DNA from: an uncultured Pseudomonadota bacterium
GTDB taxonomy: Bacteria; Myxococcota; UBA796
DNA: 5,323 nucleotides
Direction of reading: 5' to 3'
Assembly (NCBI GenBank): GCA_913040875.1
Contig: CAJWHX010000266.1
Coordinates: 1 to 5,323, forward strand
Numbering within the stretch: the stretch's first letter is position 1; each line of letters opens with the position of its first letter. Below, one piece after another: positions 1 through 5,323 of the stretch. The position numbers and the translations under genes were made by a program. The notes beneath the pieces are model-generated. The model was given only the letters and a program-made list of their open reading frames with translations, was not told where the DNA came from and searched no databases.

Positions 1-330
1 TTTATTATTCTTCTTATCTATGTGCTTTTGGGGTGTGTTTTTGAATCGATGTCTATGATTTTGTTGACTGTTCCAATTTTTGCACCGCTTGTTCAGCAAC
101 TTGGCTTTGATCTAATTTGGTTTGGCATTCTGGTAGTTGTGGTCACTGAAATTAGCCTAATTACTCCGCCAATAGGATTAAACGTATTTGTTTTAAAAGG
201 TGTTGTTAGGGATGTTTCAGTTTCAACTATTTTTAAAGGAGTTACCCCTTTCTGGTGTGCAGACATTATTCGATTGATACTTCTAACTTCTATTCCTGCA
301 TTGTCTCTTTTCTTGCCTTCCTTGATGTGA
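1..330 (+). CDS. TRAP transporter large permease (DctM type), 3' end only
   Basis: This is the C-terminal 109 residues of an inner-membrane TRAP transporter large subunit. Such proteins work with a small membrane subunit and a periplasmic binding protein to import carboxylates or related solutes using an ion gradient. The frame is open from the first base of the window, so the gene starts upstream; family members are usually a little over 420 residues, so about a quarter is visible. The fragment is strongly hydrophobic. It shows the family-typical run GCVFESMSMILLTVPIF, then IWFG, then ITPPIGLNVFVLKG (about visible residues 54-67), and ends with a short hydrophobic helix finishing LSLFLPSLM. 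Substrate cannot be told from this end. The partner genes, if present, lie outside the window to the left. Its bases are clearly A+T-rich (about 35-40% G+C in the first 120 bases), unlike the genes at the right. Confidence 0.93.
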   Translation, partial: FIILLIYVLLGCVFESMSMILLTVPIFAPLVQQLGFDLIWFGILVVVVTEISLITPPIGLNVFVLKGVVRDVSVSTIFKGVTPFWCADIIRLILLTSIPALSLFLPSLM

Positions 331-392
331 AGGTGTTTTATAACGAAAACTCGTTGCTGTAATATGTTTCATTGGGGCATAAAATGGGATTA

Positions 393-422
393 TTGAAACC
401 ACCACTGGCTTTACCCTTTAAC
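393..422 (+). promoter_or_regulatory. Possible weak sigma70-like promoter before the DUF3883 gene
   Basis: TTGAAA at 393-398 matches five of six bases of a -35 box. TTTAAC at 417-422 matches four of six bases of a -10 box, with an 18-base spacer. Transcription would start near 430, about 30 bases before the TTG start at 463. The -10 box runs into the inverted repeat at 420-443. A match of this quality in A+T-rich DNA can occur by chance. Confidence 0.25.
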
Positions 423-443
423 ATAACAAGGATGGGTTATGTT
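420..443 (+). repeat. Perfect 8-bp inverted repeat with 8-base loop
   Basis: AACATAAC (420-427) and GTTATGTT (436-443) are exact reverse complements around the loop AAGGATGG, and the right arm is followed by GTTTTAA. It could be a weak intrinsic terminator for the TRAP operon, but the stem is A+T-rich, the T run is only four bases, and it sits 90 bases past the stop codon. It could instead be an operator, since it overlaps the -10 and start-point region of the possible promoter. The sequence alone does not separate these. Confidence 0.5.
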
Positions 444-462
444 GTTTTAACAAGCACTAATT

Positions 463-1401
463 TTGAAAAAACAAGGTTTTCTAAATCACACTCTATTTAC
501 TGAATCCGTTCAAAATTTCGACATGGTACACCATATACCAAGTCAATACGAAAAGGTAAAGGCGGCGCATGGAAAGCTAGATCTCACTACACTGCGCGGG
601 GTTCAACACTTAAAAATCACGACCCAAAACGTACAAGCACAACTGCATTCAAAAGTCTCTTTACTGCATAAACTGCTAGAGCAAAATATCAATGCACTCT
701 ATCAAACCAACGTGCAGATTCAATACTTCAGAAAAGGTCGCTACATCGATTGTCAGTCCTATGAACGTCAACCTTGGATTACTGAACTTCAAACCATTCA
801 ATGGGTTCCAGAGCAAAATGGACCTAACTTCTATAGACCCGAATCCATTCTTCCACCATCCACCAGTAATCAACATCTTCCTATAGCCGATATATCAGAA
901 GAGTTATTTCACCGATTAAAGTGTATTGGCATTGAATTTGGTACCAAAGTGGAGACAATCTCTGCTTCATCTCCGAACGAGATGTTTCTATCTATTGACT
1001 CTATAGAACTCAAATATGCCGAAGACGTACAGGATCCAGAAAGAGATACCACTATCGGTAAGCAAGGGGAACTATTGGCCGTACAATATGAGCATCGTCG
1101 AGGACGAACCGCCACATTAATGCCACCCAATCACCCAGGATATGATATCGAAACCACCTTGAAGGGTGCTACGCACTACATTGAAGTCAAAAGTTTTCAG
1201 AATTCTTGGACTGGACGTAAATTGAGCATCACCACAACGCAACTAAGAAGTGCGCTCGAACATAAAGAATGTTGGTGGTTGTATGTGATAGAACATGTTG
1301 ACAATCCAGAGAAATCAAGGATCTATCGTATTCCAAATCCATTCATAAGAATTCAGAAGTTTAAACTGCCCGTGGGATTAAAGGAGCTACATATAGATTG
1401 A
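463..1401 (+). CDS. DUF3883 (NOV-type) domain protein, possible nuclease or truncated relic
   Basis: This is a 312-aa soluble protein with no signal peptide or membrane segment. Residues about 196-295 form a DUF3883 domain (the 'protein NO VEIN' C-terminal domain). It shows IGKQGE (198-203), GYDIE (226-230), YIEVK (239-243), Q260 and a closing YRIPNP (288-293). E203, D228, E241 and K243 fit the acidic and E-x-K core of PD-(D/E)XK nuclease folds, so nuclease-like activity is plausible but unproven. Residues about 110-180 (WVPEQNG, PESILPP, a leucine/isoleucine-rich LK-IGI segment) resemble the stretch before NOV in large sacsin-like ATPase proteins. Residues 1-105 are unassigned. The start is uncertain: TTG at 463 is the first possible start after an in-frame TAA at 448-450, the first in-frame ATG is at 523, and neither has a clear Shine-Dalgarno site. 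The gene converges on the phospholipase gene with 12 bases between stops. The DUF3883 call is firm; the role is open, with DNA or phage-defence functions known for some relatives. Confidence 0.82.
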   Translation: MKKQGFLNHTLFTESVQNFDMVHHIPSQYEKVKAAHGKLDLTTLRGVQHLKITTQNVQAQLHSKVSLLHKLLEQNINALYQTNVQIQYFRKGRYIDCQSYERQPWITELQTIQWVPEQNGPNFYRPESILPPSTSNQHLPIADISEELFHRLKCIGIEFGTKVETISASSPNEMFLSIDSIELKYAEDVQDPERDTTIGKQGELLAVQYEHRRGRTATLMPPNHPGYDIETTLKGATHYIEVKSFQNSWTGRKLSITTTQLRSALEHKECWWLYVIEHVDNPEKSRIYRIPNPFIRIQKFKLPVGLKELHID

Positions 1402-1413
1402 TGACACCCTTTT

Positions 1414-2325
1414 TCACTGCAACACGCGTACCGGTTTGCTAGCATCCAATTGACTGAGTCCTTCTTCAGTATCCATACTAATGGCATTCGAGAATCCGTT
1501 GTACGCGATCATCCAGCGTTCTTCATCATACACAAGACCTGCGTCGGCCCTAGTTCGAACCAAAAACCCTTGTTCATGTAAGTCGAGGATTTGTTCGGAA
1601 TATGGATTGTCTCGAAGAAAATATCCCGCCCAATCATGCTCTGCTGGCATCAGCGGAAACATCACCCGATCTCTAATCTCTGTCGCATCTCTCGTATAGG
1701 CATCAAAAGGTTCCCCGCCGTCCAAGAGTGCCAATAGCACTTTGCCGCGCAGCTCTCCAACCGTTGGGAATCCACCGTCTACGACTGACTGGCGAAGGGT
1801 TTCATACTCTCCCCATTGATCGTTCACCGTCCAGAGCCTGCCTGATAGACCTTGCCTCAACTCATCGTCCAGCCGATCCATGTGTTCGGTCATCGACCAT
1901 GTCGCAATCTCGGTTTTGGGTTCAATCAAGATTTGCAACGGAACTGTATTTGGGTGTTCATCCAGCCAATCCGTAACGACTTCCAAGCACTCCACGAGCA
2001 AATCACAGGTACTTCGGGCATCCAGTATCGGGACATGTTGAACGGCGATGACCTCTCTATCGGGATCCCACACGACATCGATTTCAAATTGGCGAATCCC
2101 CTTATCCAACTGCACATCGAGTGGATCATGGGTATAGTTCCACTCGGCTACTGTCGTACTGTCAGGAGCAATGTGGTAGCTGTTGTGGGTTCCAAACACC
2201 TGTATTTTGTTGAAAGGGATATCAGGATCGATGGTGTCTACCAAGCCGTTGTCTTCGACGTCGATAGCGGTGTCGATTTTGTCAGGCGTACAGGCATATA
2301 AAAATAACGTAGTGAGTAACTGCAT
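1414..2325 (-). CDS. Ca2+-dependent phosphoinositide-specific phospholipase C family lipoprotein
   Basis: This is a 303-aa predicted lipoprotein enzyme of the Ca2+-dependent PI-PLC family (TIM-barrel fold, the type known from Streptomyces antibioticus). It would cleave phosphatidylinositol-like lipids, or another phosphodiester, outside the cytoplasm. The N-terminus is a short hydrophobic stretch ending in lipobox LYAC with the modified Cys at 12; no Lys or Arg precedes it, which is unusual. An acidic linker follows (13-38). GTHNSYH (45-51) holds the first catalytic His, H47, and calcium ligand N48. QFEIDV (79-84) gives E81 and D83, QHVP (96-99) gives the second His, H97, and IEPK (134-137) gives E135. 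These match in order and rough spacing the H-N/E/D/H/E set of eukaryotic PLC enzymes. FPTVGELRGKVL (186-197) and VRTRAD (256-261) are further family motifs. The length is normal and the frame intact. The ATG is fixed by an in-frame TAA 12 bases upstream and an AAGG 7 bases before it. The gene is divergent from the Ig/LamG lipoprotein gene. The true substrate is unknown. Confidence 0.88.
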   Translation of the reverse strand: MQLLTTLFLYACTPDKIDTAIDVEDNGLVDTIDPDIPFNKIQVFGTHNSYHIAPDSTTVAEWNYTHDPLDVQLDKGIRQFEIDVVWDPDREVIAVQHVPILDARSTCDLLVECLEVVTDWLDEHPNTVPLQILIEPKTEIATWSMTEHMDRLDDELRQGLSGRLWTVNDQWGEYETLRQSVVDGGFPTVGELRGKVLLALLDGGEPFDAYTRDATEIRDRVMFPLMPAEHDWAGYFLRDNPYSEQILDLHEQGFLVRTRADAGLVYDEERWMIAYNGFSNAISMDTEEGLSQLDASKPVRVLQ

Positions 2326-2332
2326 ACCAAAA

Positions 2333-2337
2333 CCTTA
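2333..2337 (-). promoter_or_regulatory. Ribosome binding site of the phospholipase gene
   Basis: On the minus strand TAAGG lies 7 bases before the ATG at 2325-2323. Together with the in-frame TAA that overlaps it, this fixes the start of the phospholipase precursor and so its lipoprotein signal peptide. Confidence 0.6.
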
Positions 2338-2453
2338 TTGATAAAGTCGACCGTCTTCAACCGCCATCAGAAAATACCGTAAATACTCTTCTAAGGACTA
2401 TCGAATGGTCACAGTGAAGCGAAAAACTGATACAGTAAACCAAATCATCCTTC

Positions 2454-2460
2454 AAGGAGA
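2454..2460 (+). promoter_or_regulatory. Ribosome binding site of the Ig/LamG lipoprotein gene
   Basis: AAGGAGA, a near-perfect Shine-Dalgarno sequence, ends 4 bases before the ATG at 2465. It decides the start: the peptide read from this ATG begins directly with a lipoprotein signal. Confidence 0.85.
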
Positions 2461-2464
2461 GCTT

Positions 2465-5323
2465 ATGCGCCCCATTTCTGCACTCGGACTCATTGCCATC
2501 ATTGGTTGTAGAACTGAACCTGAAAAGGTCGTCAATGTCGCACCAGTATTCACCAGTATTGTCATCGTACCCGACAGCGATATTACCTCGTCCACAGAAC
2601 TCCTGTGTGTTGCGAATGCCATCGATGAAAACAATGACCAGCTCTTGCTCGACTATCAGTGGACCAAAACAGACGGATCTGTCATTGGGGAATTTGACCG
2701 TTTACAGCTCTCTCCAGACATCGTGGGACCAACAGAGGAGATCACCTGTACTGCAACTGTCAGTGAAGATACGGATGGTGAAGGCGTTACCACCTCGGCT
2801 TCGGTCATCCTAGACAATTCTGCCCCCATCATCAACAGCGTAACGATCACCCCTGAAACCGTTTTGGTCAACAGTCTCTTAGAGTGCTCCTTCGATGCTG
2901 AAGACCCAGATCTAGAAGACGTCACTGCTTCGTACGCTTGGACACAGAATGGTACTGAAGTGGGTACAGATTCATCGCTGCAATTGGATCCAGATGGATA
3001 CTCAAACGACGACGTCATTGTGTGCTCTGTAACGGTAGAAGACGGATTTGGTGGTCGCACCACAGAATCTGCAGAAGTCGTCGTTGGAAACACAGCGCCT
3101 GCCATTGGGTTGGTGACACTCTCCCCCCTTCCCACCATCAGTACAGCTTCACTGACCTGCACAGCGAGTGACATTACGGATCTAGAGCAAGACGATGTCA
3201 CACTGTCCTACGATTGGACGATCGATGGAGAACCTCAAACCGAAACCTCCGATACGTTGAGTGGTCCTTTCCTTGTCGGTTCAGACGTGGTCTGTACAGT
3301 GACACCCAATGATGGCACGGTCGATGGACAACTATTCTCTTCTTCAACTACGATCGTCAACTCTGCTCCAACGGTAGATTCTCTAACATTGAGTCCAGGT
3401 CCCATTTACACCGACGGAACCATTACCGCTACGGCCGTGTTGAGCGATATCGATGCAGAACACACCGTCAGCGCCATCTATACATGGCACTCCATTGATG
3501 GAGAAACTGGGGTAGACAGCGAAATCCTTGGAAGTTCTGGCGATACCATAGACGGAACACTCTTTGACAAAGACGACCAAGTGTATGTCGTCGTCACTCC
3601 GAATGACGGAATTGAAGATGGTGCACCTGTTACCTCACCCACCCTGACGATCGCCAACTCAGACCCTACTGGATTGACAGCCAGTGTGACCTCATCCGAT
3701 TCCTTCTACAACGACTCCACGTTGACCTGTTCGGCGAGTGCGGCCGACATCGATCCGGAAGATGCTATCCTCAGTTACACATACCTCTGGTCAACGGGTG
3801 ATACTGGTGCAGATTTGGTTCTGAATAGTTCGATGATGCCTGGGGCAAGTATCACTTGTACAGCTACGGCCACCGATACCTCGGGCGCTTCTATTTCTTT
3901 GGATGTGACTGAAACGCTGATGAATCGAGCACCCACCGTTGACTCTGTGACGCTGCCACAGGATGCAACGGCAACAACAGCCTCCATACTGTGTGATGTG
4001 ACTGCCACTGACCTCGATGGTGAAACGCCTACTCTCTCTTATGCGTGGACTGTTGGTGGAGCCCCATCTTCTGAGCTGTCCGACACCTTTACAGGGCCCT
4101 TTGTCTATGGGGACGTCATTGAGTGTACAGTCTCATCCGCTGATGCGATGGGAACAGGAACTTCTATGAGTGCGACAACGACTGTCTTGAACTCGATGCC
4201 AACCGTAACCAGCCTCACCATCGATCCAGATCCAGCGTACACCGACAGCACCTTCAACGCATCTGTCGTCTTAGACGATGTGGATGCTGCACACGCCGGG
4301 ACGCTGACCGCATCTTATCAGTGGTATGCCGATGGCTCACCGGTCAGTGGAGATATGGCATCACTCAGCAACGGAACCCTCAATGAGTTCTTCGCCAAAG
4401 GGCAAGATGTCTACGTGGTTGTCACACCAAACGATGGTGTTGAAGATGGTACACCTGTACAATCGAACACCGTTTCCGTACTCAACTCACTGCCGATTCT
4501 CACTGGTGTTTCTGTCACTCCTGACCCTGCCGTGATGGGTACAGACGACTTACTGTGTGATGTCACTGCCACCGATGCCGACGGAGATCAAGTCTTCTAC
4601 ACCTACGACTGGAGTGATTCGTCCGGAACACAACAAAGCACAATTGAAGTCTCTGACACCTCTGATACATTCTTGACCGGCGGATTGACAGCGGACACGT
4701 GGAGCTGCAGCGTGACACCGTTTGATGGTGAAGAATATGGAGTTTCTGACACCAGTAGCAGCACCGTTGAAAGTGGCTGTGCCAGTGTCCGATTTGACTT
4801 TGTCAGCAGTGTCACCTTCCCTGCACCAGTCTTTGATTACAACGAACCGTTCACATTTGAAGGGTGGATCAAACCATTGTCCTCTCTATCCGTTATTCCG
4901 GATCAAATCATTCTTGGTGTGGATGGATCAGCATCCAATGAATATCGCTTGAGCATTGCTGACGGCGGTCATTTGCGGGTCGATTGGATCACACAAAACA
5001 GTTGCGGTTCTGGCAGTGACATCACTTCCGAGATCATTTTTGAACCTGACACCTGGACACACTTTGCGTTTGTGGCTCCAAACTTGGTCTACAAAAACGG
5101 TGAACTGGTCGATACCCTCGGTGGAGACAAACGTGGAAGCTGCTTTGGTTCAGGGCCCATGTACTTCGGGGACTTTGGCAACTATGATGGCTTGGTTGGA
5201 GATGTCTACGACTTCCGTCTGTGGCAGATTGCTCGTAGCCAAACGGAAATTCAAAATGACATGATGGGCTTAGAGACACCACTCACCGAAAGTGGATTGC
5301 GCGGGTCTTGGTTCTCTGTAGAC
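2465..5323 (+). CDS. Large Ig/PKD-repeat and LamG-domain lipoprotein, 3' end beyond window
   Basis: This is an unbroken frame of 953 codons running off the right edge. It encodes a predicted cell-surface lipoprotein of adhesin or carbohydrate-binding type; no named family was recognised for the whole protein. The signal peptide is MRPISALGLIAIIGC with lipobox IIGC, the acylated Cys being residue 15. Eight Ig/PKD-like domains follow at about 25-119, 120-210, 211-300, 301-399, 400-488, 489-577, 578-675 and 676-770. Each begins near a P-x-x-x-x-V-T-x-x-P-like strand and has a single core Trp (W66, W159, W251, W341, W442, W528, W620, W716). Six have a Cys before and after that Trp (48/95, 141/187, 232/277, 422/465, 510/554, 698/748). 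Domains 4 and 7 lack both Cys. Residues 772-935 are a LamG/concanavalin-A-like domain (FTFEGWIKP, WTHFAFV, YKNGELV, GDVYDFRLWQIARSQTEI). GLRGSWFSVD at the edge may open another module. The repeat part is strongly acidic. Ligand and function are unknown; the domain types and lipobox are clear. Confidence 0.9.
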   Translation, partial: MRPISALGLIAIIGCRTEPEKVVNVAPVFTSIVIVPDSDITSSTELLCVANAIDENNDQLLLDYQWTKTDGSVIGEFDRLQLSPDIVGPTEEITCTATVSEDTDGEGVTTSASVILDNSAPIINSVTITPETVLVNSLLECSFDAEDPDLEDVTASYAWTQNGTEVGTDSSLQLDPDGYSNDDVIVCSVTVEDGFGGRTTESAEVVVGNTAPAIGLVTLSPLPTISTASLTCTASDITDLEQDDVTLSYDWTIDGEPQTETSDTLSGPFLVGSDVVCTVTPNDGTVDGQLFSSSTTIVNSAPTVDSLTLSPGPIYTDGTITATAVLSDIDAEHTVSAIYTWHSIDGETGVDSEILGSSGDTIDGTLFDKDDQVYVVVTPNDGIEDGAPVTSPTLTIANSDPTGLTASVTSSDSFYNDSTLTCSASAADIDPEDAILSYTYLWSTGDTGADLVLNSSMMPGASITCTATATDTSGASISLDVTETLMNRAPTVDSVTLPQDATATTASILCDVTATDLDGETPTLSYAWTVGGAPSSELSDTFTGPFVYGDVIECTVSSADAMGTGTSMSATTTVLNSMPTVTSLTIDPDPAYTDSTFNASVVLDDVDAAHAGTLTASYQWYADGSPVSGDMASLSNGTLNEFFAKGQDVYVVVTPNDGVEDGTPVQSNTVSVLNSLPILTGVSVTPDPAVMGTDDLLCDVTATDADGDQVFYTYDWSDSSGTQQSTIEVSDTSDTFLTGGLTADTWSCSVTPFDGEEYGVSDTSSSTVESGCASVRFDFVSSVTFPAPVFDYNEPFTFEGWIKPLSSLSVIPDQIILGVDGSASNEYRLSIADGGHLRVDWITQNSCGSGSDITSEIIFEPDTWTHFAFVAPNLVYKNGELVDTLGGDKRGSCFGSGPMYFGDFGNYDGLVGDVYDFRLWQIARSQTEIQNDMMGLETPLTESGLRGSWFSVD
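2541..2560 (+). repeat. Exact tandem 10-bp duplication inside the Ig/LamG gene
   Basis: CACCAGTATT occurs twice back to back. The two copies are read in different frames, giving part of the APVFTSI strand that opens Ig-like domain 1. Because the unit is not a multiple of three, gain or loss of one copy would shift the frame just after the signal peptide. Confidence 0.9.
2822..3661 (+). repeat. Three-domain super-repeat, first copy (Ig-like domains 2-4)
   Basis: Residues 120-399 contain two Cys-paired domains followed by one Cys-less domain. This copy is diverged from the second at 3662-4489. The best-matching pieces are SDTLSGPFLVGSDVVCTV in domain 3 and YVVVTPNDGIEDGAPV in domain 4, each with a close counterpart about 277-280 residues later. 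Confidence 0.65.
3662..4489 (+). repeat. Three-domain super-repeat, second copy (Ig-like domains 5-7)
   Basis: Residues 400-675 repeat the order Cys-paired, Cys-paired, Cys-less. SDTFTGPFVYGDVIECTV in domain 6 and YVVVTPNDGVEDGTPV in domain 7 match domains 3 and 4. Domain 8 (4490-4774) resembles domains 2 and 5 (D-x-x-x-Y-T-Y-x-W), as if a third copy began and was replaced by the LamG domain. Confidence 0.65.
4778..5269 (+). other. LamG / concanavalin-A-like jelly-roll domain (within the CDS)
   Basis: Residues 772-935 have the usual landmarks of bacterial LamG-like jelly-roll domains: an FTFEGWIKP strand, WTHFAFV, YKNGELV, and the closing GLVGDVYDFRLW followed by a sorting-like helix ARSQTEIQ. 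Such domains often bind glycans or proteins, frequently with calcium. Cys847 and Cys893 could form a disulfide. Unlike the stalk, this part has a normal number of Lys and Arg. Confidence 0.8.

Larger units (their letters stand above)
2326..2464. promoter_or_regulatory. Divergent intergenic region between two lipoprotein genes
   Basis: These 139 bases must hold the start signals of both the leftward phospholipase gene and the rightward Ig/LamG gene, unless either is read from farther away. The only convincing signals are the two ribosome binding sites at its ends. TTCAAC (2356-2361) and TAAATA (2380-2385), 18 bases apart, could be a poor rightward promoter, but no good -35/-10 pair was found on either strand. 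No clear operator palindrome was seen. Confidence 0.45.

Noticed and set aside
342..355. Hairpin AACGA/TCGTT just after the TRAP gene as a terminator
   Set aside because: The stem has only five pairs and no T run follows it.
432..503. Short open frame starting at ATG 432, in a different frame from the DUF3883 gene
   Set aside because: It has only 23 codons, its AAGGA abuts the ATG with no spacer, and it ends inside the DUF3883 gene. Joining it by frameshift adds nothing recognisable.
1852..2301. 149-codon open frame on the plus strand opposite the phospholipase gene
   Set aside because: It lies entirely antisense to a well-supported enzyme gene, has no ribosome binding site and no recognisable motif.
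2493..2813. 106-codon plus-strand open frame, and similar ones at 4326-4535, 4722-4952 and 4956-5264
   Set aside because: They are out-of-frame shadows inside the unbroken 953-codon frame from 2465, whose repeated Cys-Trp-Cys pattern and LamG motifs show it is the real one.
2656..3201. 181-codon open frame on the minus strand opposite the Ig/LamG gene
   Set aside because: Its product is Ser/Val-rich low-complexity sequence mirroring the Thr/Asp codons of the plus strand, with no domain signs or ribosome site. The plus frame has clear domains throughout.
2822..4489. CRISPR array or short DNA tandem repeats
   Set aside because: The repetition is at protein level with diverged codons; no identical short repeats with regular spacers are present.
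2465..5323. Possible frameshift or internal stop in the long repeat gene
   Set aside because: Codon-by-codon reading from 2465 found no stop, and the domain pattern stays in one frame to the last base.

Overview
The window looks like Gram-negative bacterial chromosome, probably from an environmental (perhaps marine) lineage. It has a TRAP-type transporter gene end and two genes whose products carry lipoprotein signal peptides. The large Asp/Thr/Ser-rich protein of tandem Ig/PKD-like domains ending in a LamG-like domain recalls deltaproteobacterial-type genomes (Myxococcota, Bradymonadota, SAR324). That placement is inference from protein style only. No rRNA or other marker gene is present.

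Layout: (1) 1-330, the 3' end of a TRAP transporter large permease gene (DctM type), visibly A+T-rich. (2) 331-462, a short intergenic stretch with a perfect 8-bp inverted repeat and a weak promoter-like arrangement. (3) 463-1401 (+), a 312-aa protein whose last third is a DUF3883/NOV domain with PD-(D/E)XK nuclease-like residues. Its middle resembles the region before NOV in sacsin-like ATPases, so it may be a standalone nuclease-like protein or a 5'-truncated relic. (4) 1414-2325 (-), a lipoprotein of the Ca2+-dependent phosphoinositide phospholipase C family with all the expected catalytic and calcium-binding residues. It converges on gene 3 with a 12-bp gap. (5) 2326-2464, a 139-bp divergent promoter region. 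(6) 2465 to beyond 5323 (+), the start of a very large lipoprotein, 953 codons open to the window edge. It has eight Ig/PKD-like domains, six with a Cys pair and two without, arranged as a three-domain super-repeat, followed by a LamG/concanavalin-A-like domain.

Genes 4 and 6 are divergent, both encode predicted lipoproteins and share one intergenic region, so they may be co-regulated. A surface phospholipase beside a long acidic adhesin-like stalk suggests a cell-envelope or cell-contact role, but nothing in the sequence proves a shared pathway. The TRAP and DUF3883 genes show no evident functional link to them. Base composition rises from roughly 35-40% G+C at the left edge to about 55-60% in sampled lines of the right-hand genes, so the left and right parts may differ in history.
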